From positions 10,299,956-10,363,955 of the forward strand of contig NC_051450.1 of the NCBI RefSeq assembly GCF_001649575.2: a DNA stretch of 64,000 bases, written 5' to 3'. A program made the position numbers and the translations under genes. This DNA comes from Kryptolebias marmoratus. Taxonomy: Eukaryota > Chordata > Actinopteri > Cyprinodontiformes > Rivulidae. This document shows, piece by piece, positions 40,701-50,775 of the stretch; position 1 is the first letter of the stretch; the number at the start of each line of letters is the position of its first letter. The notes beneath the pieces are model-generated. The model was not told the DNA's origin. It searched no databases and saw nothing but the letters and a program-made list of their open reading frames with translations.

Positions 40701-43700
40701 CTCAGTTAGCAAAAAAAACAATTAAAAACAAACTAACACAAAAAGCTAAAGCTCTTAATGAGGTGGACTAATAAAGCCGAGGGGCTCGAGTGTAAACAAG
40801 TCTGTGTGGTTAATGCTGCTCCGCTTTTTAATGCAAACCAGAACCAAGAGTCTGTCTCGAGTCAACAATGCAGCTAATTTGATTTTATTATAATTTACTG
40901 GCTTGTTAATAGGGGGAGCCTGGTGTGAGCGGGCAGCCAGGACCAAAGGTAAGATCTATTTACTGCTTGTTTGAAAGGATAATGGACCATTACCAGTATT
41001 AACAATGATAATTATGCTTGTGTTTTACTCTGCATTGTAGACAATGTAGTATTTACACAATACCTTACAATTTTTCCCTGTAGATCATGATGTTATGCTC
41101 TTTACAGCCAGAATACATGCAGATTTAACACTCCGAGGATTTAACACTCTGAATTTGTCTCCTTTAGGGAGATCAGGGCCCAGCAGGGTTTCCAGGCCTG
41201 CCAGGGTCACCTGGTCCCGAGGGGCAGCCTGGTCCCAGGGGTCTACCTGGACCTCCTGGGCCCCCAGGACCCTCAGGAAGAGGCTACATTAGGACATTTG
41301 AGGTAGGCTGTGTTTTATACAACATTCCTGAGCTAAATGAGCCGACAGTTGTAGGATGATGAGCACATAAGCCAACATCAGTATTATTTTTAGGAAAGAA
41401 ACAAAACAGCATGCAGGACAAAGTAGCTATTTTATGTAAAAATGTAAAAAAAAAAAATCTTCTTTTTGAACATGAACATGTTCACTTATCATTGCTCATT
41501 TGGGATTTTTTTTTCCCGAGGACCTGGAAGGATCTGGGATGCTGGGTGGTTTTGGATCCATCCCTGGTCCACAGGTAGTTTGAGATTTAAATGTGTCATA
41601 ATTTAATTCAGGAACACAGATACTTTTGCCACTTGAGGTATTAAACTGGTTTGTTTTCATAGGGCCCTCCAGGAAACCGTGGACCTCAAGGACCCAAGGT
41701 AAAATGTTTCTGTTTGAGTTCGTGTTTTCATGTACTTGTGTTCTAGGATTTCTGCGATTTATTTGATACTCTCCTAACCTCACTGCAAGGTTTATTTGAT
41801 ATTAGTTTTGCAGACTCTTGAGCTCAAAACTCAAGAGTTTTCTCTTTCTTTTCCTCCTTCCTGTTTTTCTTAGGGTAAAGATGGTTTAGATGGCCTCCCA
41901 GGAAAGCCAGGCCAAAAGGTGAGTCTACAATCTACTTTTTCCTAACTGCCCTTCCATTTTTCTTCTATAGATATTAAAGTTTCCTCGGCACAAATCAGAC
42001 AATATTCCAAAAAGTCTCCAGTGTTTAGGTCAGTAAATGACTTTGTGGTGAAAAGGTGTTTTTTTTTTTTATTTGATTGTTCACTATGGTTTACATACAG
42101 ATCTGATTTGATTTATACTTTTCCAAGACCAAACATTACAATGCACTGCATAATTCCAAATATGTTGAAGCTAATTTTTGGCGTGTGAGAAAATCTGAGA
42201 CTAATCACTTCATTTCCACGTGTGGCTGATTATGTTGGGTTCAGGCATTTTTTTTTAAAGATTTAATCACGTCAGAGCTGCTTCAGTGTTTCCTGATGAT
42301 TTCTGCAGGGGGAGCCAGGCGTTAGAGGACCACCAGGGCTTCCTGGTTTGGAAGGACTGAAAGGAGCACAGGTTAGTAATATCCAGGATCCAGTCTGTTG
42401 GATGAGTTCAAAAACTGACTGTTGAATAATGAAAAAGATAGATGCTTTTCAAGAACAAAGAAAAGTATTATTATAAATAGCAAAAAACTGTATTGTAAAA
42501 CTGACAAAAATAAAAGCCACAGAGCTGCCAAGACATTTGCTTTGCCCCATAAGTGTCACTAATACAGATTTCTGCTACCATTAAAGCATAAACCTACTGT
42601 AATAAAAGCCTAATAATACACATGCAACATCGGATATAAATGTATGTGGTTTCCAATTCTATTACGTTATCAACAAGTCATCAAAATCTTCACTTTATTG
42701 CTTTGTAAGTTAAGCATCTTGACATAAACAGTTAAAGGTTTTATTCAGGTGTCACAGATGAGGAAGATGCAACCAGATGAGAAAGTTAAAAGAGAATTAG
42801 TCAAAAATAGATGAGACTTGCAAGGAGATATAAGCCTTGTACCCTGAGAAATCCTCCTTACATTAAAAAAAATATTTTTTTTTTCTTCTTTCTGTCATAA
42901 GACTGGTGTCCTCAAAATATATTTTAGTGCTGTTTTTAGATCTATATTTTCATCTTGTGTAATGGAACAAAACATTTAGTCCATTTTCTTGAAAAATGGG
43001 GTCAACATTTTAGCTTTTATGATATAAAGGAACACCAACAACCACCATCTATTATCAAAGACCACATCTGAGCAACATAATCGGCTATCCCCATGCTCTG
43101 CTGGTGCAGAACATAAAGCCCAGCCATTAAAGAAGAGCAGCAGGAGTTGCCTCTCTATGAGGGAGTGGGCACAAATCCTCTGATTTCGTCTTGTTGCCCG
43201 TGTCTCGACTCATCCACACCAATCTTCTTCTTCAACCAAATTGCCTGGAGGAGGCTAAATAGAGTTTAGACAAAAGTCCAAGATGATTTAGCTTAAATTG
43301 CTCCACTCCAAACAAAGGTTGCAGAAACACAAAGGCGGAGAGTGTGTGCTTAAAGAATCACAAGTACAAACAGCAAAAAGTAAACTGAAAAATAATTAGG
43401 GAATTGGGAAACTAATTTAGCAGTATTTCAGTTCTAAGCTGTTATTCATGCTTCAAATGGAAAATTAGTTTTATACTGTATAAATGATAGGCACAAGTTA
43501 TTGAGTGTAGAGTGAAAGAAATGGTTCTAACCTATACAGTTAGCCTTAAATACAACAAATGCTGTGTTTAAAAAACAAAAACAAAAGAAGACTGAATTAA
43601 CCCTCCTGAAGCCCTTGTAACTGAAAAGAAGAAGAGAAACCCTATTAACTTCAGGTCAATTTGACACAACGGCCACGGGAGGGTCAAAATATCAATGCCA

Positions 43701-46700
43701 AAAGTGAAAGTGGGTCAGGAACTTTTTGATATGAATATCATCTCATGAACTTTCAAATGAGAAATGGAGCATGGTTTGTTTTCTCTTTACATTTACAGGG
43801 CCAAAATGGGGACAAAGGTGATCCAGGACAAAAGGTGAAATCCTCCTTGAGAGGGTTTATCAGCATGTTTCCATTTACTGGGGAAACAAAAAAAAAAACT
43901 AAACTAAACTGTCAAGTCTTTTTTTAGGGAGAAGCAGGTCGAGATGGGCTCAGTCTACCTGGTCTTCCAGGACCACCCGGACCTCCAGGTCCTGTTATCA
44001 ACCTTCAGGATGTAAGTGGCTTCAGACCTCAGGTGGTTTATGGACCCCTTGCTTTGCTTTCAAATAGCTTGTTAAAGGATGAGAATGTTGTTTTTTTTTG
44101 TTTTTTTTTCCTCAAACTCACACCTTAATATATACTGAAGTTTTACTGACAAAGTTCCACCCCCTTATCTTCTCAGCTACTGCTTAATGGTACAGATGGT
44201 GCTTTCAACTTCTCAGGGATGTTAGAAGCTCAGGGATCTGCTGTGAGTATTTCCAATAAAAAAATAAAAAAGGTTTATGGTTTCAGAATCACAGAATTTA
44301 ATTTATGCACTCTGGTTTCCTGTTCCAAAATATAAAATGTACCAGATATGCTATTTAAGAGCATTTAGACCTAATGATATTAATAATGTTTTTTGTTTTT
44401 TTCAACATATTTATAGGGACCACAGGGTCCAAAGGGTGACATCGGGTTGCCAGGTTTACAAGGACATCCAGGACTCAAAGTAAGAGGGTTGCAACTACTA
44501 TATTGGCATACAGAATTTTACCTTATTAAAGTGAGAAAACAAATATAATTTAGCTTCATTTTATTTTGGGTTTTTTTTTGTGTGTACATGCATGCTGTTT
44601 TTTTTTTTTTTGCTTTCCATATGGTAAACTCACATTTGCCTGCAGGGTGAAAAGGGTGAGCCAGGTTTTGTCATCGCAGCAGACGGTTCCTTAATGTCAG
44701 ACATGGCTGGGCCAACGGGGCCCAAAGGGATTAAGGTACTATTTCCTGCCAGTGCTTTCACATTTCACTTCATTCCCTATCACTTTACATTCATGTGGAA
44801 TTAATCAAGATGATTGATGTTTGCAAAGTTCTTATCGGTAAATCACAGCGCAGCACATGTATCATTGTTGGCAGGGCGATGAGGGTGTTCCTGGAGCCCC
44901 TGGAATTCCGGTAAGTAATCAGAGCGAGGAACAAAAAAAATATCAGTTTCAAACATAGTCAAATTAAACACGGTCAATTACTGTGCTTTATTCCTAACAG
45001 GGGCCAATCGGACCACCGGGACCCAAAGGAGAATTTGGTTTTCCTGGACGACCAGTAAGCACGTTGAGCTCAATGAGCATTTATAGCATTATGTAACCGT
45101 CTTTTGTCATTGACTCTGTCACATGTTTTAGATTAAACAAAAACACCACTGACTCAGTAAGCTAATTTTCCAATTCCACCAAAAATCTATAAAAGAATCA
45201 AATAAACTAATATCAGTGTGGAATTTAGCTTGTGTGCTTTGTTGCTAAGGTTTCTCTCTTTGTTTAGGGTCGTTCGGGCCTGATGGGACCCAAAGGAGAA
45301 AAAGGGGACCCTCATGGCCTCCCCGTGAGTTACACTCCTGAGAACTGAAACTCCATAAAGATAGTGCAGTTTCGACCTGTTTCCTAATAACAGTGCTTCT
45401 TCTGCAGGATATTTTTTTGTTCTGTTTGTCTGTGTGCTTTAAATAGACTTAATAGTCCCTCGTTTTCACTTTCTGTTTCACTCTTTCTTCTTTTCTTAGG
45501 GACCTCCTGGACCTCCCGGACCCCCGGGCCGCCCAGGAATATTCAACTGCCCCAAAGGAGTAAACATACCTTCACTAATTTCCCACCCCAGTTCTTCTCA
45601 TTTTTCAGTTGTGTTTTTTATGCTTACCATTCTCTTTCTTCTCCTGGTTTTTGAAGACAGTGTTCCCCATCCCTCCCAGACCCCATTGCAAAATGCCTGT
45701 AGGTTTCTGGAAAGAAAAGGGAAAAAAAACCCAACAACTATGGGCTAATAAAAGCATGATGCAATTTAAGATTTCATTACAGCTCTTGATCGAGGACTGC
45801 ATATTTGATTTTCTCTAACATGGGATGAACTAAATCAGTAGACTGATTATCTGTTGGTCTTTTAACAGCGTTGTTCGGCCGACTCACACCTTAATATCTT
45901 GCCGTGTCCGGTGGACAATCTCACAGCACTGTTTGGTCTTATTACCTATCAGAACCCTCTTGTTCATAAAAGAAACCTCATTCACTTGCTTACTTTGCTA
46001 TTTTTTCACAAATAATAAGCACGTTATTCTGTGTAACAGTGATAAAACCTTCATTTTGATTGCTCAGAACCTCGATAGGGCGGTTCCAAAATATTCCTGC
46101 ATGATGCATGCCATCTCTGGAAATTTGAAGGCCAGGTGCCAAGAACTAACTGAGGTAGAAATAAAATGACGTTGTTTGATCATTTGCATGTGTCAGCATT
46201 TGCATGTTGGTTAATGTTTCAACACTACAGACTGCATGAGGCTAACTCATCATGAGAGCCTTTGATAATTTCGCCAATTTCACCATCACTGTGAGCTGTT
46301 TCTGATTTTGCTTCACTGTTTCAGCTTAATTCTAAAGGAACAAGTGCATCAGGTGGGTTGGATCACTTTTGTAGTTGCCAAATACTGTTTTAGTACTAGT
46401 TTTAAATTACGGTAGTCAAAGTTAAAGACTGCTGATGTTATATTTGTTTTTGATTTATTTATTTTTTTTCACTTTAAGGTTACTGTCAGGAAGGACCAAA
46501 AGGAGATAAGGGGGACAGGGGTCTTCCAGGATTACCGGCTCCAAAAAGTCAGTCAAAAACACCACTCTCTGTCAAAACAATATATGTTTTAGTTTGTAAC
46601 CTAAAGAAATAAAAATGTTAAGACTTTTTAATTGTCTTTTTTTTCTTCTTCTTTTTGTCACTAGGCACATTTCTCCCTGTAAGAGGCTGGGTAGGTTTCT

Positions 46701-46781
46701 CACGCAACCTTTTTTCTTATTATTATTTGGTCTTGCATGGCTTAAGGTGCCCTAGTTTCATCTTCTTTTGTGTCTTTGCCT

Positions 46782-46813
<32 letters not shown>

Positions 46814-49173
46814 GCACTCCCAGGGGGCAATAGGTGACAAAGGCAGCAAAGGAGACAAGGGACAAAAGGGGGAGGCAGGGTATCCAGGTCAACCAGGTCT
46901 CCCTGGGAGATCAGGACTGGTGGTGAGGCAGTGTTTCATAGACTGTCACCTGCTTTTGTGAAAGAAAATAAGTTAAGTGTCTTTTTCCTGACTTTGTATA
47001 GGGGCCCAAAGGGGAGTCGGTTCTTGGCCCTCCCGGTCAACCAGGGATGCCAGGCCCACCTGGTGTTCCAGGCTACGGTAGGTCTGGTTCTGTAGGCCCT
47101 CCTGGGCCACCAGGTCCTCCAGGGCCCCCTGGGTTTCTCTCCAGATATGGCTCAGGTACAAGTCTTTCAGCAGTGAATAACTAACACAGTGTTAATGTAA
47201 TTGATTAGATGAATGAAGCACTTTTTTTTTTGTTTTTGTAGCAGCTGTGTCCATTGCTGGCCCCCCTGGACCCCCTGGACCACCTGGTCCTCCCAGTGTT
47301 TCAAGTAACGCAGCAACTGTAAGTTGCTCTCCTATAAAATGGAGGGATTACTTAATATGAATCAACATGGTATAACATGTTTAAAACTTAAACGTATCCT
47401 GATAATAACAGCAAAAAGTAAAGAAATTTAAATTTTGATATGCACAATTGCTTTCAGCTGAAAACCTTTTCCACTCGGGAGATTATGATGCAACAAACCT
47501 TGAGGGATGAAGAGGGAACATTGGCATATGTCAGAGCAACAGGAAGTCTCTTCCTGAAGGTTTCCCAGGGATGGAAGGAGATTCAGGTACTAACATGTAA
47601 TAATAGTCAATATCTGGTAAAAATGTGCTTCACATGTAACTTTGCTAAGTGTGGTAATTGATGATACTGTTTCTGCACTGAAAATCCCCTTTCAAGAGCC
47701 AGCACTAAGGAAACAAAACTTAATGTTTAGTGTAAAATTTGTGAAACATTCAGTGGCTGTGAATCAGCTGGGAGGTGAAACAGCCTGCCTCTTTGAAGGA
47801 ATGATTAATGATGTACTTCAGCTCCCATTTATAAAAATCAAGGACTTTATACGCTTGTGTAAAGTAAAGTGTTTTGACATTTTCACTTTGGAGCATTATT
47901 AAATCACACGAGAATTGATTCACTCTGTTATTTGTGTATTGTAACTCAACTGACAAAGTGCTTATTGTCATTTATCAACAGTTCTGCACAGCAAAGGCAG
48001 CATGAGCTGTAATAACTCCAAATATGTTTTGTTTGTTGTTTTTTTTTCTCACAGCTTGGCAATCTAATCTACCTCTCCAGTAACATTATACCACAAGATG
48101 AGGTACCACGTTTTATTTATTTATTTTTTTGTTCAGTAACTAAAGGCATTTGTGGAGTTTTGTGCTGCTGTAATGTTCCACTGAAGCATCTTTGTTCCAC
48201 TGTTCTTTCAGCCCCAAGCTGCATATCAAGTCAGAGGAAAGACGATGCAAAGAATGCTTTCAGCAAAAGAAAGGGTAAGTTTTACAAAAAAAAAAAAAAA
48301 CAATGATTAGTTTTAATTGTCTTTGGTCAAACCATTTAAATTGGCTTTGTATAGTGTGTTGATATCAGTGTGGATTAGACCTTTCCAAGTTTACTAAAAA
48401 CTGAATTGTTCATTAGACTGTTCTAGCACAAAACAGAGGGCTAATCTCAATCTGCTGCTTCCTCTCCATACAGCTGACTCTAGTGGCCTTAAATCAGCCG
48501 CACTCAGGAAACATGCTGGGGCTCAACATGGCTGACCGGATGTGTTACGAGCAGGCCAAAGCCATGGGTTTGGCTCCCAACTACCGTGCCTTCATTTCAT
48601 CCAACAGGCAAGACCTGGTCCACGTCGTCTATCCTGGTTTCCGTGAAACTCTGCCAGTGACAAACTTGAGGGTGAGTTTGCCCTTCAGCTTTTTCTTGCT
48701 GTTAAACCAATCAAACTTGAAGTTTTTTTTGTTTTTTCTTGAATCTACATAACCCTATTATGTGTCCTCTCAGGGAGATGTGTTGTTTCAAAACTGGCGA
48801 TCGATTTTCAGTGGTGACGGCGGACCAATCAACGTCAGGATACCCATCTTCTCCTTCGATGGCCGAGATGTTTTAGCTGATTCCTTTTGGTTTGTGACTT
48901 TTGCAGTCCGGCTTTTTGTACTTGTTGTGTGTCTGCTCGTGTACTGATGTTTTCTATTTTTCCGCCGGCAGGCCGAAGAAAAGCATCTGGCACGGTTCCA
49001 CCAGCAGAGGCTTCAGAGTGGTGGACAAACACTGCGAGGCGTGGCAAGCAGACAACATCTCTGTCACGGGCCAGTCGTCCAGTCTGACCTCAGGTCTGCT
49101 CCTGGGCCAGCAGACACGAAGCTGTTCCAACGAACACATCGTCCTTTGCATTGAGACCCATAAAGTCTATTAA
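26387..49173 (+). CDS. col15a1: Collagen type XV alpha-1 chain, 42 exons, lacking only the signal-peptide exon
   Basis: Secreted non-fibrillar (multiplexin) collagen that carries glycosaminoglycan chains and links basement membrane to the underlying matrix. The 42 exons I placed sum to 3,626 nt. After the 2 nt that complete a split codon they form 1,208 codons including the stop, with no frame break, and all introns are GT-AG. Domain order is thrombospondin-N/laminin-G-like module, acidic Ser-Gly region, interrupted Gly-X-Y helix, trimerisation segment, hinge and endostatin. Type XV is favoured over XVIII by the N-terminal [13 protein letters not shown] segment, the [12 protein letters not shown] segment inside the collagenous region, and the lack of frizzled or DUF959 modules in the visible part. 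Human type XV is about 1,390 residues; this chain is shorter mainly in the region before the helix. The first exon, with start codon and signal peptide, was not found. I cannot assign the a or b teleost paralogue. Confidence 0.95.
27147..27250 (+). mobile_element. Short LINE-tail/SINE-like insertion with 12 bp target duplication
   Basis: About 105 bp reading GCGCTGCAATGGACTTGCAACC, then a CAATGACTGCTGG stretch, CTCCTTGCGACCCGGAATGG and a GGATGGATG end. This is the typical 3' end of a fish LINE/SINE family. It is flanked by TGTAATGTTGAT at 27135-27146 and 27251-27262, so the insertion was complete at this short length. It lies in the intron between TSPN exons 2 and 3. Confidence 0.75.
27525..27870 (-). 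mobile_element. LINE 3'-end-like insertion, opposite strand
   Basis: CATCCATTTTCTAAACCTACTTC starts the reverse-oriented tail. It is followed by GGGCAGAGTATACCCTGGGCA, ACCTAACATGCATGTTTT, AACCCACACATGCACTGG and GATTCAAACCCAAGGA, ending AACTGTGCCGCTGTGCAGCC. This order is typical of an abundant fish retroelement tail. It is heavily mutated and non-coding. Confidence 0.7.
28274..28530 (+). repeat. Dispersed repeat family A copy in col15a1 intron
   Basis: GTAAGCAAAATATCTCATGG, AAATTTTAATGAAACTCC, GTCAATTTTACAGAT, TTTGGTGTGGTAGTAGCAGA and ATTGGCATGCAAGG in order. It sits about 240 bp upstream of the third TSPN exon. Confidence 0.65.
28900..33814 (+). other. col15a1: Large col15a1 intron (4.9 kb)
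   Basis: Joins the end of the TSPN module to the acidic region. It contains a TG microsatellite and AT-rich sequence. Mammalian type XV has long Ser/Thr-rich coding sequence near here, but no such exon is visible. Confidence 0.6.
31735..31773 (+). repeat. TG dinucleotide microsatellite
   Basis: About 19 TG units in the 4.9 kb col15a1 intron. No other signal is attached. Confidence 0.95.
33815..37794 (+). CDS. col15a1: col15a1 acidic non-collagenous region with Ser-Gly glycosaminoglycan sites
   Basis: Exons 33815-33889, 34895-34987, 37348-37474 and 37751-37794, about 113 codons. The first ends the laminin-G-like module ([12 protein letters not shown]) and supplies a cysteine in DDQCEEDD. The next two are strongly acidic and contain Ser-Gly in acidic context: [12 protein letters not shown] and EESSGQDFE. 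Such sites carry chondroitin or heparan sulfate in type XV collagen. In mammals this stretch is several hundred residues with Ser/Thr-rich repeats; here it is short. I found no further in-frame exon in the 4.9 kb intron from 28900 to 33814. The donor after 37474 is a weak GTCATT. Confidence 0.88.
34353..34382 (+). repeat. AATCAGTC/AATCAATC short tandem run
   Basis: Imperfect repeats of an AATCARTC unit inside a col15a1 intron. Short and without spacers. Confidence 0.8.
34988..37347 (+). other. col15a1: col15a1 intron with SINE and possible DNA-transposon end
   Basis: Besides the SINE at 35245-35405, CAGCACTGTGCAAAAGTTGT at about 35717 resembles the terminal repeat of a fish DNA transposon family. 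No matching second end was found. Confidence 0.4.
35245..35405 (+). mobile_element. tRNA-derived SINE-like element
   Basis: An RNA polymerase III B-box, GGTTCGAGCC (35297-35306), follows a degenerate A-box region near 35250. It is followed by CAGGAAGGCCATCCGGCGTAAAA and GTCGCCGTGGCAACCCCTGCAG, a body and tail common to fish tRNA-derived SINEs. It cannot form a sound tRNA cloverleaf. Located in the col15a1 intron 34988-37347. Confidence 0.65.
38201..39245 (+). CDS. col15a1: col15a1 first collagenous block and Ser-Gly interruption
   Basis: Exons 38201-38371, 38538-38564, 38801-38854, 38977-39057 and 39198-39245. The first four encode Gly-X-Y triplets beginning at [16 protein letters not shown]. 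Lengths of 27, 54 and 81 nt are multiples of 9, as is usual for helix exons. The helix is broken at the end of the fourth exon (PSSKSSMAL). The fifth exon is wholly non-collagenous: [16 protein letters not shown]. Its Gly-Ser-Gly followed by acidic residues is a further glycosaminoglycan attachment candidate, and a comparable Ser-Gly interruption exists in mammalian type XV. Confidence 0.93.
39379..41574 (+). CDS. col15a1: col15a1 second collagenous block
   Basis: Exons 39379-39513, 40476-40529, 40913-40948, 41168-41302 and 41521-41574, each in phase 0. The 135, 54, 36 and 135 nt exons carry Gly-X-Y repeats with short interruptions (TPSADVAPG in the first). The fourth leaves the helix at [10 protein letters not shown]. 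The fifth is a non-collagenous linker, [18 protein letters not shown], with another acidic Gly-Ser-Gly. Its splice acceptor is CCCGAG, an uncommon but acceptable AG context. KGE and KGD triplets are frequent and help stabilise the helix. Confidence 0.92.
41663..44242 (+). CDS. col15a1: col15a1 third collagenous block and N-glycosylated interruption
   Basis: Exons 41663-41698, 41874-41918, 42309-42371, 43799-43834, 43928-44011 and 44177-44242. The first four and most of the fifth are Gly-X-Y. The fifth ends PGPVINLQD, leaving the helix. The sixth is a non-collagenous loop, [18 protein letters not shown], with two Asn-X-Ser/Thr sequons (NGT and NFS). Human type XV has the same arrangement of two sequons, NIT and NFS, at this interruption, so the loop is probably N-glycosylated. 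The 1.4 kb intron 42372-43798 contains a small TTAA-flanked repeat. Confidence 0.92.
43597..43687. mobile_element. Small TTAA-type MITE-like element
   Basis: Begins TTAACCCTCCTGAAG and ends CACGGGAGGGTCAA, forming imperfect terminal inverted repeats on a TTAA-like target. The interior holds AGGTCAATTTGACA, a near palindrome seen in fish MITEs with CCCTCC ends. About 91 bp, in the 1.4 kb col15a1 intron. Confidence 0.5.
44417..45559 (+). CDS. col15a1: col15a1 fourth collagenous block
   Basis: Exons 44417-44479, 44646-44735, 44875-44910, 45001-45054, 45268-45324 and 45500-45559. They encode Gly-X-Y repeats interrupted by [18 protein letters not shown] in the second exon. The fifth ends [10 protein letters not shown], and the sixth finishes the block with [13 protein letters not shown] before leaving the helix at IFNCPKG. 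The cysteine in that last segment is a candidate for interchain disulfide bonding. The corresponding human segment ends differently and lacks it. Confidence 0.92.
45657..46690 (+). CDS. col15a1: col15a1 PHCKMP signature exon and small linker exons
   Basis: Exons 45657-45698, 46325-46352, 46479-46547 and 46665-46690. The first (42 nt) reads [14 protein letters not shown] and is nearly the same as the human type XV segment, which makes it the strongest family signature in the window. The next three are short and change phase. They encode LNSKGTSAS, then [20 protein letters not shown], then STFLPVRGW. The last could instead end at 46678, where a better GTAAGA donor gives STFLP; both ends keep the frame. 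The small exons are less certain than their neighbours, but together they restore phase 0 for the exon at 46824. Confidence 0.78.
46791..46814 (+). repeat. TG dinucleotide microsatellite beside a splice acceptor
   Basis: Twelve uninterrupted TG units ending 6 bases before the CAG acceptor of the exon at 46824. They occupy the position of the polypyrimidine tract. Confidence 0.95.
46824..47318 (+). CDS. col15a1: col15a1 last collagenous block
   Basis: Exons 46824-46922 (99 nt), 47002-47155 (154 nt) and 47242-47318 (77 nt). They encode a run of [13 protein letters not shown], then proline-rich GPP triplets split by YGRSGSV and by FLSRYGSAAVSIAG, and leave the helix at [10 protein letters not shown]. 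The 99 nt exon can be skipped without frame change. Its acceptor CAG is separated by 6 bases from a TG dinucleotide tract. The 154 and 77 nt exons share a phase-1 junction. Confidence 0.93.
47458..48274 (+). CDS. col15a1: col15a1 trimerisation segment and hinge
   Basis: Exons 47458-47586, 48055-48102 and 48212-48274. The first encodes [20 protein letters not shown], then [19 protein letters not shown]. This is the short non-collagenous module that nucleates trimers in types XV and XVIII; the VRDGWKKLQLG stretch is its human counterpart. The following exons ([16 protein letters not shown] and [16 protein letters not shown]) are the protease-sensitive hinge before endostatin. The hinge is shorter than in mammals and lacks their proline-rich run. 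Confidence 0.9.
48474..49173 (+). CDS. col15a1: col15a1 C-terminal endostatin (restin) module
   Basis: Exons 48474-48671, 48774-48889 and 48972-49173, ending in TAA at 49171-49173. They encode the C-type-lectin-like endostatin fold that is released by proteolysis and has anti-angiogenic activity in mammals. Landmarks are [50 protein letters not shown] and IVLCIE. All four cysteines of the two nested disulfides are present (DRMCYEQ, DKHCEAW, TRSCSNE, VLCIE). The protein ends THKVY, whereas human type XV has a longer tail. The donor after 48889 is GTTTGT, a weak match. Confidence 0.96.
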
Positions 49174-50440
49174 CTCATACCCAGTACCACTCCAGCAAGA
49201 ACCCTAATCCAAACACCAAAAATCTTAAAGACTCCACAGAAAGATTTCAGGACGTCAGCTCTCGCACAACCTTGGTGCTACTTGTGGCATTTTTGACGGT
49301 TTTAAACTAATTGGACCCTGTCATTTTCTTTCAAAAAGAGGATTTCATGACTTTCGATGCTGTTTAGGAGGAATTTTCTCTCAAGAGAAGTATAGGTTGA
49401 TGCAATCCTCTGCAACAAGAATCATTTTACCTAGGGGAAAAAAATGTCAAAATGTATTGTAAAGTAAACCAACCTGGTGGCACATACTGTAATGTAAAAT
49501 AAAACAGAGTTTGTAGGGTTTACGTTTGACAGTGTGAAGAGAATGTGGTAATGAAATGACACTTGCAGGACCTTGACTGCAAGAAAAAAAACTACTTCAG
49601 CTGCAAAAAGAGAATTTTTATTTATAAGAACTAAATAAAAAGTATCACAGGTGCCTTTTTTTCTGCTGTCACAAAGGTATGTTGAGAATAAGACTTTTTT
49701 TTATTTTCTTTCTAAAGAGTGATGGAAGCAGCTGAGGTTAACTAAAGGATTCTGAATCTGTCCTAAAATGTGGCAGTCCAAAGACTTTTGTGACTGAAAT
49801 GTTCAAAGCTACTTTTTAAATGTGTTTACAGGTTGTCTTTGACATTTTTTTAAGCATTTATCTTTCAGGAAAAAAAAAGAACGGAACAATCTCTAATTCA
49901 AGAGACAGAACTTTTCGAAATACATTGTCCCTCAACCAACAAACAGAAAACTAGACAACCCATGTTGCCACCAAAAGGATTTTTTTGATGCACTGTATTT
50001 TCTTTATTTTTTATTTTCTGTTTCAACATTTTTAAAAAGTGTTGTTCCTGTTGTAGCTGTTCGTACATTTTGGTTGTCTCTTCTCAATTTCTTCTTCTCT
50101 AGGCTTATTTAATTTAAATCCAGTGATTTATTTATACCGTCACAGCACATAAAATCAGAAGATAAACTCTAAGAATGTAATTTATCATTTGCTTGTCTCT
50201 TCTCTTTGTTTGCCTATTGTCTATTTTTTGTTGTACATTGTTCTGTTTTAGGACTAAGTTTAATTTCTTTTGAATGTCAGCAGTAGCTAAAATAAAATTT
50301 TACCAGGGGTAAAAGTAGCAACAATTCAAGTATTCAAATTTATGTCTGAAAGAAAAAAAACAAATATGGGCAAAAGTGAAAGTGCATGTTTTGTATCTAC
50401 ATTTGTGCTTTCTTGAATAAAGTTTTCTGTTTTCATAATT
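49174..50440 (+). other. col15a1: col15a1 3' untranslated region
   Basis: AT-rich sequence after the stop codon without an open frame of note. AATAAA hexamers occur at 49498-49503, 49634-49639, 50291-50296 and 50416-50421. The last is followed by a T/G-rich stretch, as expected downstream of a cleavage site, so a UTR of about 1.25 kb is the most likely main form. The exact end is inferred. Confidence 0.7.
50416..50421 (+). terminator. Likely col15a1 polyadenylation signal
   Basis: AATAAA with a GT-rich tract about 25 bases downstream (GTTTTTGGTGTTTTCCTGTG). It is the last of four hexamers and the best placed before the ggh promoter. Confidence 0.6.
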
Positions 50441-50765
50441 TGTTTTTGGTGTTTTCCTGTGGAATTGAATATATATATATATGTATATTATTTTTGTCCA
50501 GTCTTGGTTGAACAGCACAAAAAAGAAGAACAACAAAAAACTTGTGTTGAAGCTGCACTTCAAATGAAAAGCCTCAAACACGAAAATGAATAGAAACAGA
50601 ACTATTTATATATGACTATTTCTTTTAAGTAATAAAAAAGAAATATAACTATGTATAAAATATGATAGAGGAAGTATTTGTTTGTTGCTGGTTGACAAAC
50701 TTCAAACGTTACTTCTAAAGAATACGAACTCCGGTATTTGAATGCTTTTATTTTGAATAATCAAA

Positions 50766-50775
50766 ACCGGAAGTG
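50766..50775 (+). promoter_or_regulatory. ETS/GABP-type site in the ggh promoter
   Basis: ACCGGAAGTG lies 64 bp upstream of the ggh start codon in a TATA-less stretch. This is the consensus of ETS/GABP sites common near the start sites of housekeeping genes. It suggests that ggh has its own short promoter between the col15a1 polyadenylation region and 50839. Confidence 0.55.

Noticed and set aside
26387..49173. Collagen XVIII (col18a1) instead of XV
   Set aside because: The N-terminal [13 protein letters not shown] segment, the [12 protein letters not shown] segment and the paired sequons at the 44177 exon fit type XV better.
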